Assembly (NCBI RefSeq): GCF_019801175.1
Contig: NZ_JAHVJR010000001.1
Span: 1,488,001-1,552,000, forward strand
DNA length: 64,000 nucleotides
Direction of reading: 5' to 3'
Source of the DNA: Vannielia litorea
Lineage (GTDB): Bacteria; Pseudomonadota; Alphaproteobacteria; Rhodobacterales; Rhodobacteraceae
The translations under genes and the position numbers were made by a program. Shown here piece after piece: positions 1 through 7,267 of this stretch; position 1 is the stretch's first letter, and each line of letters starts with the position of its first letter. Below the pieces are notes generated by a model. The model saw only the letters and a list, made by a program, of their open reading frames with translations. It had not been told where the DNA came from and did not search any database.

Positions 1-393
1 CGTGGCCTGATGCAGGTAAACGTAAACATGGGAGGAAAGCCCCTCCCACAGCCGGTTGACCATGCTCTGCGCCCGGCTGCCCGAGACGGCACCCTTGGAG
101 CCTGCCCCGGTGTGCAGCGCGCTCACGGTCTCATCCACCGCTTCCAGCACCTCGGCCACGCGGATCTCTTCGGGGCAGCGGGCCAGCCGATAGCCGCCCC
201 CCGGCCCGCGTACGCTCTCCACCAGCCCGGCCTGCCGGAGCTTCACGAAAAGCTGTTCGAGATACGACAGAGAGATGCTCTGCCGCTTGGAAATTTCTGA
301 AAGCGACACCAGCGCCGTGGACTCACCCTTCTGCGACAGGGCGAGGTCGGCCAGCGCAACCATCGCGTAGCGTCCTTTGGTCGAGAGCTTCAA
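1..393 (-). CDS. iscR: IscR, Rrf2-family iron-sulfur regulator (3' part outside window)
   Basis: Rrf2/IscR transcription factor that adjusts Fe-S cluster assembly genes. The 131 visible residues hold the winged helix-turn-helix (STKGRYAMVALADLAL near the start, SISLSYLEQLFVKLR, SVRGPGGGYRLAR) and the start of the effector region (VLEAVDETVSAL). The Escherichia coli IscR cluster-binding cysteines have no counterparts: the equivalent stretch (HTGAGSKGAVSGSRAQS) has none, and the only visible Cys is in ARCPEE near residue 74. This matches what is known of Rhodobacter IscR. A TTG start is chosen because MKLSTKGRY is the usual N-terminus; an in-frame ATG at 438 is possible but lacks a nearby ribosome site. 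In Rhodobacterales iscR usually leads the suf operon, which would lie left of the window. Confidence 0.9.
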   Translation of the reverse strand, partial: MKLSTKGRYAMVALADLALSQKGESTALVSLSEISKRQSISLSYLEQLFVKLRQAGLVESVRGPGGGYRLARCPEEIRVAEVLEAVDETVSALHTGAGSKGAVSGSRAQSMVNRLWEGLSSHVYVYLHQAT

Positions 394-497
394 TCGCCTG
401 ATCCTTACGGCAGAGAGCCCCGAGGGGCCAAATTGCATTGACGACAGAGGCAATGGTGATTACCTCCGTCGCACCCGTTCGGGTGGGGTCGCGCCAA

Positions 498-514
498 TTT
501 AGAATAATTCTAGA
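498..514. promoter_or_regulatory. Irr-type iron-control element (ICE) candidate
   Basis: A 17-bp inverted repeat, TTTAGAA-taa-TTCTAGA, matches the alphaproteobacterial Irr box pattern TTTAGAA-N3-TTCTAAA at 13 of 14 defined positions. It lies between divergent iscR and the hydrolase gene and covers the predicted -10 box of iscR, as expected for a repressor site. Irr control of the isc-suf operon is established in Rhodobacter; its use here is inferred from the sequence. Confidence 0.65.
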
Positions 515-535
515 TTTGCCCCGCGACCACGTCAA
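507..535 (-). promoter_or_regulatory. iscR promoter (-35/-10)
   Basis: On the minus strand TTGACG (530-535) and TAGAAT (507-512) are separated by 17 bp, a good sigma-70-type promoter. Transcription would start near 500, leaving an untranslated leader of about 105 nt before the TTG start at 393. Confidence 0.6.
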
Positions 536-573
536 CCGCCCCCGGGCATAAAAGAGGACAAAAAAGGTCAGGT

Positions 574-1230
574 ATGCCCGAAGTGATTTTTCCCGGCCCC
601 GAGGGCCGGCTCGAAGGCAGGTATCACCCGCAGCAGGGTGTCAAAGACGCCCCCATCGCCATCATCCTGCACCCGCATCCGCAGTTCGGCGGGACGATGA
701 ACAACCGGGTCGTGTACAACCTGCATTACACCTTCCACAAAATGGGCTTCACCGTGCTGCGGTTCAACTTCCGCGGCGTGGGGCGCTCCCAGGGGGAATA
801 TGACCAGGGCATCGGCGAGCTGAGCGATGCCGCCTCGGCGCTGGATTACCTCCAGTCGATGAACACCAACGCCAAGCATTGCTGGGTCGCGGGCTTCTCC
901 TTTGGTGCGTGGATCGGGATGCAGCTGCTGATGCGGCGGCCCGAGATCACCGGGTTCATCTCGGTCAGCCCGCCCGCCAACATGTATGACTTCTCCTTCC
1001 TCGCGCCCTGCCCCAGCTCGGGCCTGATCCTGAACGGCACCGCCGACCGCGTCGCGCCGCCGAAGGACACCCACACGCTGGTCGAAAAGCTGCACGAGCA
1101 GAAGGGCATCACCATCACCCACACCGAGGTGGAGGGCGCGGGCCACTTCTTTGAAGATCCCTACATGGACGAGATGCTCGGCGAGGTCGACACCTACGTG
1201 CGCCGCCGCCTGACCGAAACCACGCGCTGA
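574..1230 (+). CDS. Alpha/beta hydrolase (COG2945-like)
   Basis: A 218-residue serine hydrolase of the single-domain alpha/beta fold, probably cytosolic as no signal peptide is seen. The nucleophile elbow is GFSFGAW (Ser near residue 109), the acid is likely Asp in NGTADRVAP (near 156), and the catalytic His lies in GAGHFF (near 190). The HPHPQFGGTMNN segment near residue 34 is the oxyanion-hole strand typical of this family. It is first in a tight rightward set with the small protein at 1242 and the HD protein at 1492, and diverges from iscR; this neighbourhood recurs in Rhodobacterales. The substrate is unknown. Confidence 0.85.
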   Translation: MPEVIFPGPEGRLEGRYHPQQGVKDAPIAIILHPHPQFGGTMNNRVVYNLHYTFHKMGFTVLRFNFRGVGRSQGEYDQGIGELSDAASALDYLQSMNTNAKHCWVAGFSFGAWIGMQLLMRRPEITGFISVSPPANMYDFSFLAPCPSSGLILNGTADRVAPPKDTHTLVEKLHEQKGITITHTEVEGAGHFFEDPYMDEMLGEVDTYVRRRLTETTR

Positions 1231-1241
1231 GGGAGGCCGGC

Positions 1242-1502
1242 ATGGGCGTTCTGGAAGACCTCGCCGACAAACTGGCGAAAGACACGATCGACCACGCCGC
1301 CAAGCTCGGCGAGGAGGATGACGTGATCCGCGCCGTGGCCAAGAAGCTGGGCATCTCCTCCCCGACGATGGAAGAGACCTTCATGACCTCGATCCGCGTG
1401 CGCCTCGCCGAGCGCCGGGCGCGCCAGTTTCTGGAAAAGCAGATCGAGCAGGGTTTCTTGGAAAAGGACACCGGCCCCAAGCTGATGGACGATGGCCATT
1501 AG
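1242..1502 (+). CDS. Small conserved hypothetical protein
   Basis: An 86-residue acidic, largely helical protein with no signal peptide or membrane segment. I do not recognise a named family. Visible features are the N-terminal helix MGVLEDLADKLAKDTIDHAA, a KKLGISSPTMEETF turn, and a charged helix rich in Arg (RVRLAERRARQFLEKQIEQG). The gene starts 11 nt after the hydrolase stop, preceded by GAGGGAGG, and its end overlaps the HD-domain gene by 11 nt. It is probably translationally coupled to that gene and may act with it. Confidence 0.7.
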   Translation: MGVLEDLADKLAKDTIDHAAKLGEEDDVIRAVAKKLGISSPTMEETFMTSIRVRLAERRARQFLEKQIEQGFLEKDTGPKLMDDGH

Positions 1503-2115
1503 CGGCGCCGGCGCCCCTACCCCCGATCGCACCCCCGATCTCGACCGGCAGATCGCCTTTCTGACCGAGGCCTGCAAGCTGCGCGGCATCGAGCGGGCCT
1601 CCAAGCTGGCCGACGGCTCGCGGCACGAGAACTCGGGCGAGCACTCGTGGCATCTCGCGCTCTTCGCGCTGGTGCTGGAGGGTGAGGCGCCCGAAGGGGT
1701 CGATATCAACCGGGTGATCCGCATGGCGCTGATCCACGATCTGGTGGAGATCGACGCAGGCGATGCGCCGATCTTCGAGGCCGGGCTGGACCAGGCCGAG
1801 ATCGAGGCCGCCGAGGCCGCCGCCGCCGACCGCATCTTCGGGATGCTCCCCGAGGCGCAGGGCGCGGCGCTGCGGGCGCTCTGGGACGAGTTCGAGGCGG
1901 CAGAGACCGCCGATGCGCGCTTTGCCAAGGCGTTGGACCGCTTTCAGCCCCCGGTGCTGAACCTCGCCAACGGCGGCGCAAGCTGGACCCCGTTCAACGT
2001 GGGCTACGGCCAGGTCGAGGCCCGGCTCCGCCCGCCGATTGAGCGTGGCGCGCCCACCCTCTGGGGCTGGATCGGCCCGCGTATCCGCGCCTTCTTTGCT
2101 GGCGAGGCCAGCTGA
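1492..2115 (+). CDS. HD-domain phosphohydrolase, HDDC2/YfbR-like 5'-deoxynucleotidase
   Basis: A 207-residue HD-superfamily metal-dependent phosphohydrolase. Metal ligands are visible in order: His in RHENSGEHSWH (around residues 44-54), the HD pair in HDLVEIDAGD (around 83), and the downstream Asp in DRFQPPVLN (around 150). The EHSWH plus HDLVEID pattern is characteristic of the HDDC2/YfbR group, which removes phosphate from deoxynucleoside 5'-monophosphates. A role in dNMP housekeeping is therefore likely, although substrate choice cannot be read from sequence. It overlaps the preceding small gene by 11 nt and ends the operon. Confidence 0.85.
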   Translation: MAISGAGAPTPDRTPDLDRQIAFLTEACKLRGIERASKLADGSRHENSGEHSWHLALFALVLEGEAPEGVDINRVIRMALIHDLVEIDAGDAPIFEAGLDQAEIEAAEAAAADRIFGMLPEAQGAALRALWDEFEAAETADARFAKALDRFQPPVLNLANGGASWTPFNVGYGQVEARLRPPIERGAPTLWGWIGPRIRAFFAGEAS

Positions 2116-2289
2116 GGCCCGGCAGGGCAAAACGCCGGGTATATTTGCCACAGCCCTGTCGGATGACACATCGGCCCGGCAGCCCGCCACATTCTCGCCA
2201 CATTTCAGCCCGACCTTCGCCCCAGACCCGGAAAACCGGGCAAAAACAATGAGGCAGGCGCGGGTTTACCCCGCGAGACGGAGACGGGA

Positions 2290-3075
2290 ATGGGGACCGA
2301 ACTGGCGCAGGCACAGCGGCTGACGCGTGCCGAGATTCAAGCCGACATCGAAGAATTCACTGCACATACGGTCAGCGAGACCGGCATGTTTTCCAAGGCC
2401 TATGCGGCCCCGGGGCTGGCGCAGCTTCTGCCCAACGCCCGGCGGATCAGCCGGGCGCTGAAGCCGACGCTCAAGAGCTTCACCCGCATGCCCGAGCCGG
2501 GCACATGGCTCGAAAGCGCGGTCTCGACCGAGGCCCGCATCCTCACCCCCGAGGGCGCCACGCCTGCCGGGCAACTGAGCGTGGGCGATGTGGTCGAAAC
2601 CAAGGATCTGGGGCCGCTCAAGGTCAAATGGGTCGGGCTGACGCGGGTCACCCGCGAGCAACTGTCGCAAAGCCCGGCGCTCTGCCCGGTGCGGATCAAG
2701 GCGGCCAGCATCGATGGCACCTATCCGCGGCAGGACATGGAGATTTCGCCCAACGCCGGGCTGCTGATGCGCTCCAACGCCGACCCGGAAGATGAGCGTC
2801 TGGTCTCGGCCACCGCTCTCACCCGGCGCGACGGCTTCTGCAAATCGATCCCGCGCAATGGCATCACCTACGTTCAGATCCTGCTGGAGCGCCACGCGCT
2901 GATGGTGGTCGAAGGGCTGGAGATGGAGAGCTTCCACCCCGGCAACCTGCGCCCCACCGCCTCCGAGGCGAGCCTCTGGTCGGAGATCATGGAAGTGCTG
3001 CCGGAACTGGAGCACGAGATGGAAACCTATGGCCCCCGCGTCCGCCCCGGCCTGAGCGACCGCGCGCGCGGCTAG
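2290..3075 (+). CDS. Hint-domain (hedgehog/intein-type) protein
   Basis: A 261-residue protein with a Hint module starting near residue 70 (WLESAVSTEARILTPEGATP, then GQLSVGDVVETKDLGPLKVKWVG). The HALMVVEGLEMESFHPGN segment near residues 195-212 is typical of the C-terminal half of these stand-alone Hint proteins, which are common in Rhodobacteraceae. Canonical Hint domains self-cleave at a Cys or Ser at their start; here the equivalent position appears to be Ser/Ala, so activity is uncertain. No signal peptide is visible. The next gene starts 4 nt after its stop, so the two are probably cotranscribed. Confidence 0.75.
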   Translation: MGTELAQAQRLTRAEIQADIEEFTAHTVSETGMFSKAYAAPGLAQLLPNARRISRALKPTLKSFTRMPEPGTWLESAVSTEARILTPEGATPAGQLSVGDVVETKDLGPLKVKWVGLTRVTREQLSQSPALCPVRIKAASIDGTYPRQDMEISPNAGLLMRSNADPEDERLVSATALTRRDGFCKSIPRNGITYVQILLERHALMVVEGLEMESFHPGNLRPTASEASLWSEIMEVLPELEHEMETYGPRVRPGLSDRARG

Positions 3076-3079
3076 GCAG

Positions 3080-3298
3080 ATGGCCCGGCCAGAGAAGCAC
3101 TCGCTGACCCTCGCCGGGCATCGCACCTCCGTGTCGCTGGAGCCTGAGTTCTGGGCCGCCTTCCGCGCCATTGCGGATTATAAAGGTATGACGATCAATG
3201 CCTTGGCCGCCGAAATTGATGCAGATCGCGGGATCGAGCGCGGCCTGGCCTCGGCCATCCGGGTCTATGTGCTGCGGCATCACATGGGCCAGGGCTGA
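3080..3298 (+). CDS. Ribbon-helix-helix protein (RHH_4 family)
   Basis: A 72-residue DNA-binding-type protein. The strand HSLTLAGHRTSVSLEPEFW followed by the helix FRAIADYKGMTINALAAEID and the closing SAIRVYVLRHH matches the RHH_4 (PF13467) group of small alphaproteobacterial regulators. Such proteins dimerise through the N-terminal strand and bind short palindromes. It starts 4 nt after the Hint gene and converges on the P450 gene. Its target is unknown; autoregulation of this gene pair is one possibility. Confidence 0.8.
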   Translation: MARPEKHSLTLAGHRTSVSLEPEFWAAFRAIADYKGMTINALAAEIDADRGIERGLASAIRVYVLRHHMGQG

Positions 3299-3312
3299 AC
3301 CCAGGCGCGAGC

Positions 3313-4674
3313 CTACCGCCGCGACACCTTCAGATGAATGCCCTCCGCCGCCCGCACCGTCAGATGGGCCACCGGTCGGGGTACCCTGCCCTCCACCGTC
3401 CCGAACCGCAGACGCCGCAGCAGCATCGCCAGAATGAGCGGCCCTTCGACCATCGCAAACCCGGCCCCGGTGCACACGCGCGGCCCGGCGGAGAACGGCA
3501 TATAGGCCTCCCGCCCGCAGCGCCGCCCCTCCTCGGTCGCCCAACGGCCCGGATCGAAGCCATCGGGATTGCTCCAGAGCCGCTCGTTGCGCTGCTGGTG
3601 CCACGGGCTGAGAACGATCTGGCTGCCGTGCTTCACCGTCCGGTCGCGGAAGGTCTCGGGCTTCACGTTCTCCCGCACCATCATCGGCACCGGCGGGTAG
3701 AGCCGGAGGGTCTCGCGGAATACATCGCGGATGAACTTGAGGCCGGAGATATCTGAAAATCCTGGATTTTCCGGAAGCGCGGCCGCCTCCTCCGCAGCCC
3801 GTTCCTGCACCTCGGGGAAGGCTGCGAGCAGGTAGAGCGCCCAAGCCAGCGCCGAGGCGGAGGTCTCGTGCCCGGCCAGAAAGAAAATCGCCACCTGATC
3901 GACCATCTCCTCGGTGTCGAACCGCGCGCCGGTCTGCGGGTCTGCCGTGGTCATGATCTTGGTCGCCAGATCGTCCGGCGCCCTGCCCGCCGCGATCTCT
4001 GCCGCCCGGTCCGCCGTCAGCCCGGTGATCAGCCGCCGGATCGAGGCCGCCGTGCGCTTCACCTCGCGCTTGTGGAAGCGCGGAAACCACCGGGGCAGCG
4101 GCAGGAAGGCGGCGATATTCAAGATCGGCTGCGCCCGCTGGTAGGCGCGAAACTCGGAGAAGACCTGCGCCGCGATCTCATGCTCGATCGGGATCGAGAA
4201 CAGCGTGCGAAAGATCACATCCGCCGCCGCGTGGGAGGTCTCCTCCTCAACCTCGATCTCACCAGTCCGGGCCTCCATCCGCGCCACGCAGGCCTGCGCC
4301 GCCTCCAGCATCGCCGGAAAGGTCTCCTTCAGCCGCCCGCCCTCGAAGGCCGGGTCGATGATCCGCCGCTGCCGCTTCCATGTTTCGCCGTTGGTCACGA
4401 AGACCGAGTTGCCCAAGAGCGGCGCCAGCCCCTCGCGCACCCGCCCCGACTTGGGAAAGTCATCGGGCCGCTCCTTCAGCACAAGGTCCACCAGCGCGGG
4501 CTGATTGATGAGGTAGCTGCGGAAGAACGGCGTGCGGAACTCGGCCATCCACGCGCGGTAGAGCTTGGCAGGCTGGGCCGAGAGGATATCGGCCCGGAAC
4601 AGCCGCGCGTAGTTGAGCAGCGAGGTTTTCTCGGGCCGCGAGGGCGGCTTGGGCGGCAGATGCGGGCAGCTCAT
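3313..4674 (-). CDS. Cytochrome P450
   Basis: A 453-residue soluble class I-type P450, a haem-thiolate monooxygenase needing external ferredoxin and reductase. Signatures are complete: the I-helix AGHETSA (267-273), ExxR in ETLR (321-324), the PERF-like region DGFDPGRW (371-378), and haem-binding FSAGPRVCTG with ligand Cys401. The start MSCPHLPP at 4674 is preferred over one at 4752, which would overlap the upstream gene by about 70 nt. It follows the membrane hydrolase gene by 7 nt on the same strand, so they form an operon. No redox partner genes are nearby and the substrate is unknown. Confidence 0.9.
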   Translation of the reverse strand: MSCPHLPPKPPSRPEKTSLLNYARLFRADILSAQPAKLYRAWMAEFRTPFFRSYLINQPALVDLVLKERPDDFPKSGRVREGLAPLLGNSVFVTNGETWKRQRRIIDPAFEGGRLKETFPAMLEAAQACVARMEARTGEIEVEEETSHAAADVIFRTLFSIPIEHEIAAQVFSEFRAYQRAQPILNIAAFLPLPRWFPRFHKREVKRTAASIRRLITGLTADRAAEIAAGRAPDDLATKIMTTADPQTGARFDTEEMVDQVAIFFLAGHETSASALAWALYLLAAFPEVQERAAEEAAALPENPGFSDISGLKFIRDVFRETLRLYPPVPMMVRENVKPETFRDRTVKHGSQIVLSPWHQQRNERLWSNPDGFDPGRWATEEGRRCGREAYMPFSAGPRVCTGAGFAMVEGPLILAMLLRRLRFGTVEGRVPRPVAHLTVRAAEGIHLKVSRR

Positions 4675-4681
4675 CGCGGCG

Positions 4682-5938
4682 TCACGCCGCCCGCGAGGTA
4701 TAGCGCGAGGCAGGGGTTTCGATGCGCGATTTCGAGGGCATCCGCTCGGCATAGCGGGTGCCGAGCGAGAGCGGGCCTGCGGTGATCAGGAAGTAGTCGT
4801 AATCGCCGGGCCGGTCGAAAGCGCAGAGATACTGGAAATGCAGCCGGAAGAACCGCCGCTTCACCTTGGCCCATGTCTCGGGCGACAGCGTTTGGGTGAA
4901 GGCGGCAGAGAACACCAGCGGCCAGCGCTTGCCCTGCTCGGGGGCAACGCCCGTCACCGCCACCGGATCGCAGAGCGCAAAGGCGCAGCCATCGCCGGGC
5001 GCGGTCACATCGACCCATGTGATCTGGTCCCATTGGCACAGGTCGTGCAGATCGGCGCGCAGCCGGTCGGCCTTGGGCAGAAAGCTCACCATCGGCACCA
5101 CATGGCCGAGGGTGAGAAAGCCAAGGCGCGGCCCGCTGCCCTGAGTCCACCCGCTGCGCATCAGGTCCGCCAGCACCGAGATGCCAATATGCGCGCCCGA
5201 ACTGTGCCCGACCACCAGCACCTCATCCACATCGCTCGCCAGCGCCTCCTCCACCCGCGCGCGAAACGCAGCGATCCGCGCCTCCAACTCCGGCGGGTTG
5301 GCGCCCTTGTCGCGGGCGGAGTAGCTGTAATCATGCATCAGGTAATAGGCGAAGAACTTGTTGTCCCGCTTGCGAAACCAGCTGAGCACGCCCCAGGTGA
5401 CCGCCACGAAAAGGATGATCCCGAGCATCACTCCCGTGGTGCCCAGATGCACCGGCACCGGCAGTTGCAGCAGCGCCCAGGCCCCCAGCCGCGCCGCGTT
5501 ATAGCCGAGCGCCACGGCCAGCAGGAGTTGCCCAAGCAGAAAGACGATGGGGTAAAGCGCGGCGATCACGGGCCCCTTGCGCAGCCGCATCAGCCGAAAG
5601 AGCGCGCCAGAGGCGATATAGGTACATGCGGTGCGCAGGAGCATGGCGTAGGTCGCCGGGATCGAAGGATTCATGGAGGCTTTCACGATATCAGACCAGA
5701 GCAGCACCTCGATCTGCGCCTCGGTCCGCGCGCCGCCAACCACGCACTCCACGCCCCATGCAAAGGGCCCCTGCCCCTTCGCGACGTGCTGGCTGATCTC
5801 ATAGCCCGAGATTGCCGCCTGCGCGGCACTTTCTTTGCGGTAGAGCTCGCGATAGCGGCGCGGATGAAACGGGTCGTAGCCGGGGATATAGATCACCCGG
5901 CGGCGTGCCACATCCTGCTCAACCCGCGTCTCAGCCAT
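4682..5938 (-). CDS. Membrane-anchored alpha/beta hydrolase-like protein
   Basis: A 418-residue protein with a beta strand and glycine turn at the N-terminus (VIYIPGYDPFHPRRYRELY). Two or three hydrophobic segments lie near residues 115-180 (VIAALYPIVFLLGQLLLAVA; VMLGIILFVAVTWGVLSW). A serine-hydrolase elbow, VVGHSSGAHIG, lies near residue 243. A C-terminal region rich in Trp, Asp and Phe follows. The GxSxG motif and the N-terminal oxyanion-type motif support hydrolase activity at the inner membrane; the acid and His are not assigned. It is upstream of, and coupled to, the P450 gene, which suggests a shared lipid or hydrophobic substrate. Confidence 0.7.
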   Translation of the reverse strand: MAETRVEQDVARRRVIYIPGYDPFHPRRYRELYRKESAAQAAISGYEISQHVAKGQGPFAWGVECVVGGARTEAQIEVLLWSDIVKASMNPSIPATYAMLLRTACTYIASGALFRLMRLRKGPVIAALYPIVFLLGQLLLAVALGYNAARLGAWALLQLPVPVHLGTTGVMLGIILFVAVTWGVLSWFRKRDNKFFAYYLMHDYSYSARDKGANPPELEARIAAFRARVEEALASDVDEVLVVGHSSGAHIGISVLADLMRSGWTQGSGPRLGFLTLGHVVPMVSFLPKADRLRADLHDLCQWDQITWVDVTAPGDGCAFALCDPVAVTGVAPEQGKRWPLVFSAAFTQTLSPETWAKVKRRFFRLHFQYLCAFDRPGDYDYFLITAGPLSLGTRYAERMPSKSRIETPASRYTSRAA

Positions 5939-5998
5939 GGCCCCTATCCTTGCCGTTCCGGCGCTCTTAGCAAGGGATTTTGGCGAAACTAGGGAGCG

Positions 5999-6757
5999 TC
6001 ACCCCACGGTCGCCAGCGCCGGGAAGATCTCGAGCAACCAGTAGGAGAAATCCGAAAAGGCGCCGGTGAGCATCAGCAGCCCGACCGTCCAGAGCAGCAG
6101 CCCCATGATCCGCTCGATCTGGCCCATGTGCCGCTTCATCCAGCCCATCAGCCCCTTGAGCCGCGGGAAGAAGGCCGCCACCGCGATGAACGGCAGGCCC
6201 AATCCGAGGGCGTAGAGCGCCAGCAGGAAGGCCCCGCGCGCCACGTCGCCCTCCATCGCCGCCATCGAGAGGATCGCGCCGAGGATCGGGCCAAGGCAGG
6301 GGGTCCAGCCGAAGGCGAAGGCGAGGCCCAGCACATAGGCCCCCATCGCCGAGCCGCCCCGGTCGCCCGCATCGATCCGCGCCTCGCGGTTCAGGAACGG
6401 CAGGGTGAAAACGCCGAGAAAATGCGCGCCGAAGACCATGATCACTAGCCCCGCCCCCATGGTGAACCACTCGCGGTTCTGCAGGAACACGCCGCCAAGC
6501 GCCGAAGCCGCCGCGCCGAGCAGCAGGAACACGGTCGAAAGGCCCAGCACAAAGAAGCCCGCCGCCACCAGCACCCGCCGCCGCCCGGCAGAGGCGCCGC
6601 TGCCTTCCATCTCGTCCATCGAGATCCCGCCCATATAGGCCAGATAGGGCGGCACGATCGGCAGCACGCAGGGGCTGACGAAAGAGATCAGCCCCCCCAC
6701 GATGGCGATGAGAATGGCCGGCAAGAGCGCGGCGTCCATGATGTCGATGCCAAACAT
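5999..6757 (-). CDS. ccdA: CcdA, thiol-disulfide transporter for cytochrome c biogenesis
   Basis: A 252-residue inner-membrane protein with six predicted transmembrane helices. The two redox cysteines are in the expected places: SPCVLPIVP in helix 1 (near residue 30) and GWTPCLGPILG in helix 4 (near residue 152). CcdA passes reducing equivalents from cytoplasmic thioredoxin to periplasmic thiol proteins used in cytochrome c maturation. It lacks the extra periplasmic domains of DsbD, and its length is normal. It is a single gene, divergent from the tusA-like gene. Confidence 0.92.
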   Translation of the reverse strand: MFGIDIMDAALLPAILIAIVGGLISFVSPCVLPIVPPYLAYMGGISMDEMEGSGASAGRRRVLVAAGFFVLGLSTVFLLLGAAASALGGVFLQNREWFTMGAGLVIMVFGAHFLGVFTLPFLNREARIDAGDRGGSAMGAYVLGLAFAFGWTPCLGPILGAILSMAAMEGDVARGAFLLALYALGLGLPFIAVAAFFPRLKGLMGWMKRHMGQIERIMGLLLWTVGLLMLTGAFSDFSYWLLEIFPALATVG

Positions 6758-6841
6758 GCCTTCCCCTTTAAGCCGCCCGCACGGGGCCGAAAACCCCCTG
6801 CTTCCTCACAACCCCGTGGCGCATCACCGCGCCCACCTGCC

Positions 6842-6891
6842 CTTCATCTTGGTTCAAATATCTCCGGGGGGTGTGGGGGGCTGGCCCCCCA
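6842..6891. repeat. Rhodobacteraceae-type intergenic repeat with G/C hairpin
   Basis: The stretch starts CTTCATCTTGGTTCAAATAT and runs into two G6 blocks and a C6 block; the second G6 (6875-6880) and the C6 (6885-6890) can form a hairpin around CTGG. From memory, very similar sequences recur between genes in Rhodobacteraceae genomes. No second copy was seen in this window, so repeat status is recalled rather than shown. Confidence 0.4.
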
Positions 6892-6987
6892 CTGCATGAC
6901 GGTGCCACCGAAAAACACGCTCTCCACGAAAACCAGGCCCTCTCAGCCCCCTTCCCCATCCCCCGGCCTTCCGCTACCCCTTGCGCC

Positions 6988-7215
6988 ATGACCCACAACG
7001 CCCATCTCGACGCCACCGGCCTGCTCTGCCCTTTGCCCGTCCTGAAAACCGCCAAGCGGCTTCAGGCGCTGGCGCCGGGCGAGGTGCTGCGGATCGAAAC
7101 CGACGATCCCGCCGCCCTGATCGACATGCCGCATTACTGCGCCGAGTCGGGCCATCTGCTGCTGTCGCAGGAAGAGGCGGGTGCGGCCATGGTCTGGATG
7201 ATCCAAAAGAAATAG
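6988..7215 (+). CDS. TusA-family sulfur carrier protein
   Basis: A 75-residue TusA/SirA-fold protein. The start strand DATGLLCPLPVLKTAK carries the conserved CPxP motif, with the sulfur-carrying Cys near residue 14, and the second half (GEVLRIETDDPAALIDMPHYC) matches the family. TusA proteins carry persulfide sulfur for tRNA thiolation, molybdenum cofactor assembly or sulfur oxidation. Which role applies here cannot be decided without partners. The ATG at 6988 is chosen because the upstream in-frame extension from 6871 runs through the G/C hairpin repeat and lacks homology. It converges on rne. Confidence 0.87.
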   Translation: MTHNAHLDATGLLCPLPVLKTAKRLQALAPGEVLRIETDDPAALIDMPHYCAESGHLLLSQEEAGAAMVWMIQKK

Positions 7216-7240
7216 GGGCGCGCCCGGCAAGGCACGCCCC
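7215..7240. terminator. Bidirectional terminator hairpin between tusA-like gene and rne
   Basis: GGGGCGCGCC (7215-7224) pairs with GGCACGCCCC (7231-7240) with one mismatch around a six-base loop, and is followed by CTTAT on the plus strand. It overlaps the stop of the tusA-like gene and lies 27 nt from the rne stop, so it can serve both convergent genes. The U tract is short. Confidence 0.45.
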
Positions 7241-7267
7241 CTTATCACTCTTCGTATCGCCGCAGGC

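Noticed and set aside
6866..6890. G-quadruplex
   Set aside because: Only two G6 runs are present and the second pairs well with a C6 run, so a hairpin is more likely.
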